Position numbers and translations under genes: made by a program. A stretch of 6,931 nucleotides of DNA from Puniceicoccales bacterium (GTDB lineage: Bacteria; Verrucomicrobiota; Verrucomicrobiia; Opitutales; JAIRKQ01), in NCBI GenBank assembly GCA_031266155.1, contig JAISBO010000017.1:1-6931 (forward strand), read 5' to 3'. Below, one piece after another: positions 6,356 through 6,931 of this stretch. The stretch's first letter is position 1; each line of letters begins with the position of its first letter. Under the pieces are notes generated by a model. That model worked only from the letters and a program-made list of their open reading frames with translations. It ran no database searches and was not told the origin of the DNA.

Positions 6356-6931
6356 CTAGTGTTCCCGCTGGAAGAGTTTTAGTCGCAAAAATTTTGTATC
6401 TCCAAGCCCATCGTCTAAAAAATTTTCTTTCGCCGGGGAAATTTGAGAAAGTTCACTGGGAGATGAGAAAACCATATCACCGACTTTGCACGACAAAACA
6501 TTGGTTTCATCATCAATATTTTGGCAATTCACATTATACCGATCTCCCGTCATGATATCTTCACAAAGTATCCCATTGGTTACCACATTTAGGTCCATAT
6601 CTGTTAACGCACATACTTCTGAAATGTGTATGCCACTGAGAATGTTGTGGGGCATGATATTTTGTAGTAAGTCGATGGCGGATACGATGGGCGATTTTTC
6701 TCTTCCACTGAAAATATTTATACTCCTTACATCCAGTACCTCCATGGCACATTTCAAAGCTGGCATTGTGGCATGGCAATGGGCATTATGGCTCGTCGGT
6801 AAAAAAAAACCAGCCGAAAAACTCTGTTCAACGCACCTGTTGCCTTTCACTAGAGATATGTAGGGCACCTTTGTTTGTTTTTTCAAACTGATAGTTGCAT
6901 CGGGGGTCATACATAGGATACACAAAACTAC
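6356..6931 (-). CDS. Hypothetical protein, probably truncated at the window edge
   Basis: I do not recognise this family. The frame is open to the right edge, so the N-terminus may lie outside; internal start candidates are a TTG at 6925 and an ATG at 6910 (MTPDATISLKK). The upstream codons read VVLCILC, a short hydrophobic Cys-containing run that could be the end of a signal or lipoprotein peptide. The visible product is about 190 aa, with alternating strand- and helix-like segments. Landmarks are HNAHCHATMPALKCAMEVLD, SINIFSGREKSPIVSAIDLL and MDLNVVTNGILCEDIMTGD. Eight cysteines are scattered from residue 2 of the TTG-started form onward, and the C-terminus is polar. The stop is one base before the exonuclease ATG, so the two genes form a unit. 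Linkage alone does not show a DNA-repair role. Confidence 0.65.
   Translation of the reverse strand, partial: VVLCILCMTPDATISLKKQTKVPYISLVKGNRCVEQSFSAGFFLPTSHNAHCHATMPALKCAMEVLDVRSINIFSGREKSPIVSAIDLLQNIMPHNILSGIHISEVCALTDMDLNVVTNGILCEDIMTGDRYNVNCQNIDDETNVLSCKVGDMVFSSPSELSQISPAKENFLDDGLGDTKFLRLKLFQREH

Noticed and set aside
6486..6863. Plus-strand frame of 125 codons
   Set aside because: It is antisense to the coupled gene ahead of the exonuclease, has no SD, and its product lacks family features.
1..6931. CRISPR array, insertion sequence or phage genes
   Set aside because: No regularly spaced direct repeats, transposase frame or terminal inverted repeats were seen; the only repeats are inside the 811-aa coding region.

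Overview
The window looks like a piece of a Gram-negative bacterial chromosome that carries a type III secretion (T3SS) gene cluster beside housekeeping genes. The T3SS genes and the one-piece tmRNA are the main clues. The lineage cannot be fixed from the sequence. A PVC-group host (Verrucomicrobia or Chlamydiae relatives) is only a guess, prompted by a divergent T3SS with AT-rich spacers and weak Shine-Dalgarno (SD) sites.

Left part (1-3977, minus strand, transcribed right to left): four closely spaced genes that look like one operon. In transcription order they are a basic 202-aa protein of unknown function, a very long 811-aa protein with a needle-tip-like C-terminal helix and internal repeats, an LcrH/SycD-type TPR chaperone, and the start of a cysteine-rich protein that runs off the window. 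The order matches small protein - tip - class II chaperone - translocators, as in lcrG-lcrV-lcrH-yopBD (and broadly sseA-sseB-sscA-sseC). Only the chaperone is recognised by family. The other roles rest on position plus weak sequence features.

Middle (4086-4670): a possible promoter for that operon, then the ssrA tmRNA gene (4165-4542, minus) with complete tRNA-like ends and a legible tag frame. A spacer follows that contains a short match to the 5' half of a tRNA.

Right part: ruvX/yqgF (4671-5165, plus), then a non-coding 277-bp spacer with two alternative hairpins and converging terminators. On the minus strand comes a two-gene unit: an unrecognised protein cut by the right edge, then a stand-alone 5'-3' exonuclease that lacks a polymerase domain. 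ruvX, the exonuclease and tmRNA are DNA-processing and translation-rescue housekeeping functions with no visible link to the T3SS. The most unusual item is the T3SS tip/translocator cassette with its oversized repeat-bearing tip candidate and cysteine-rich partner.
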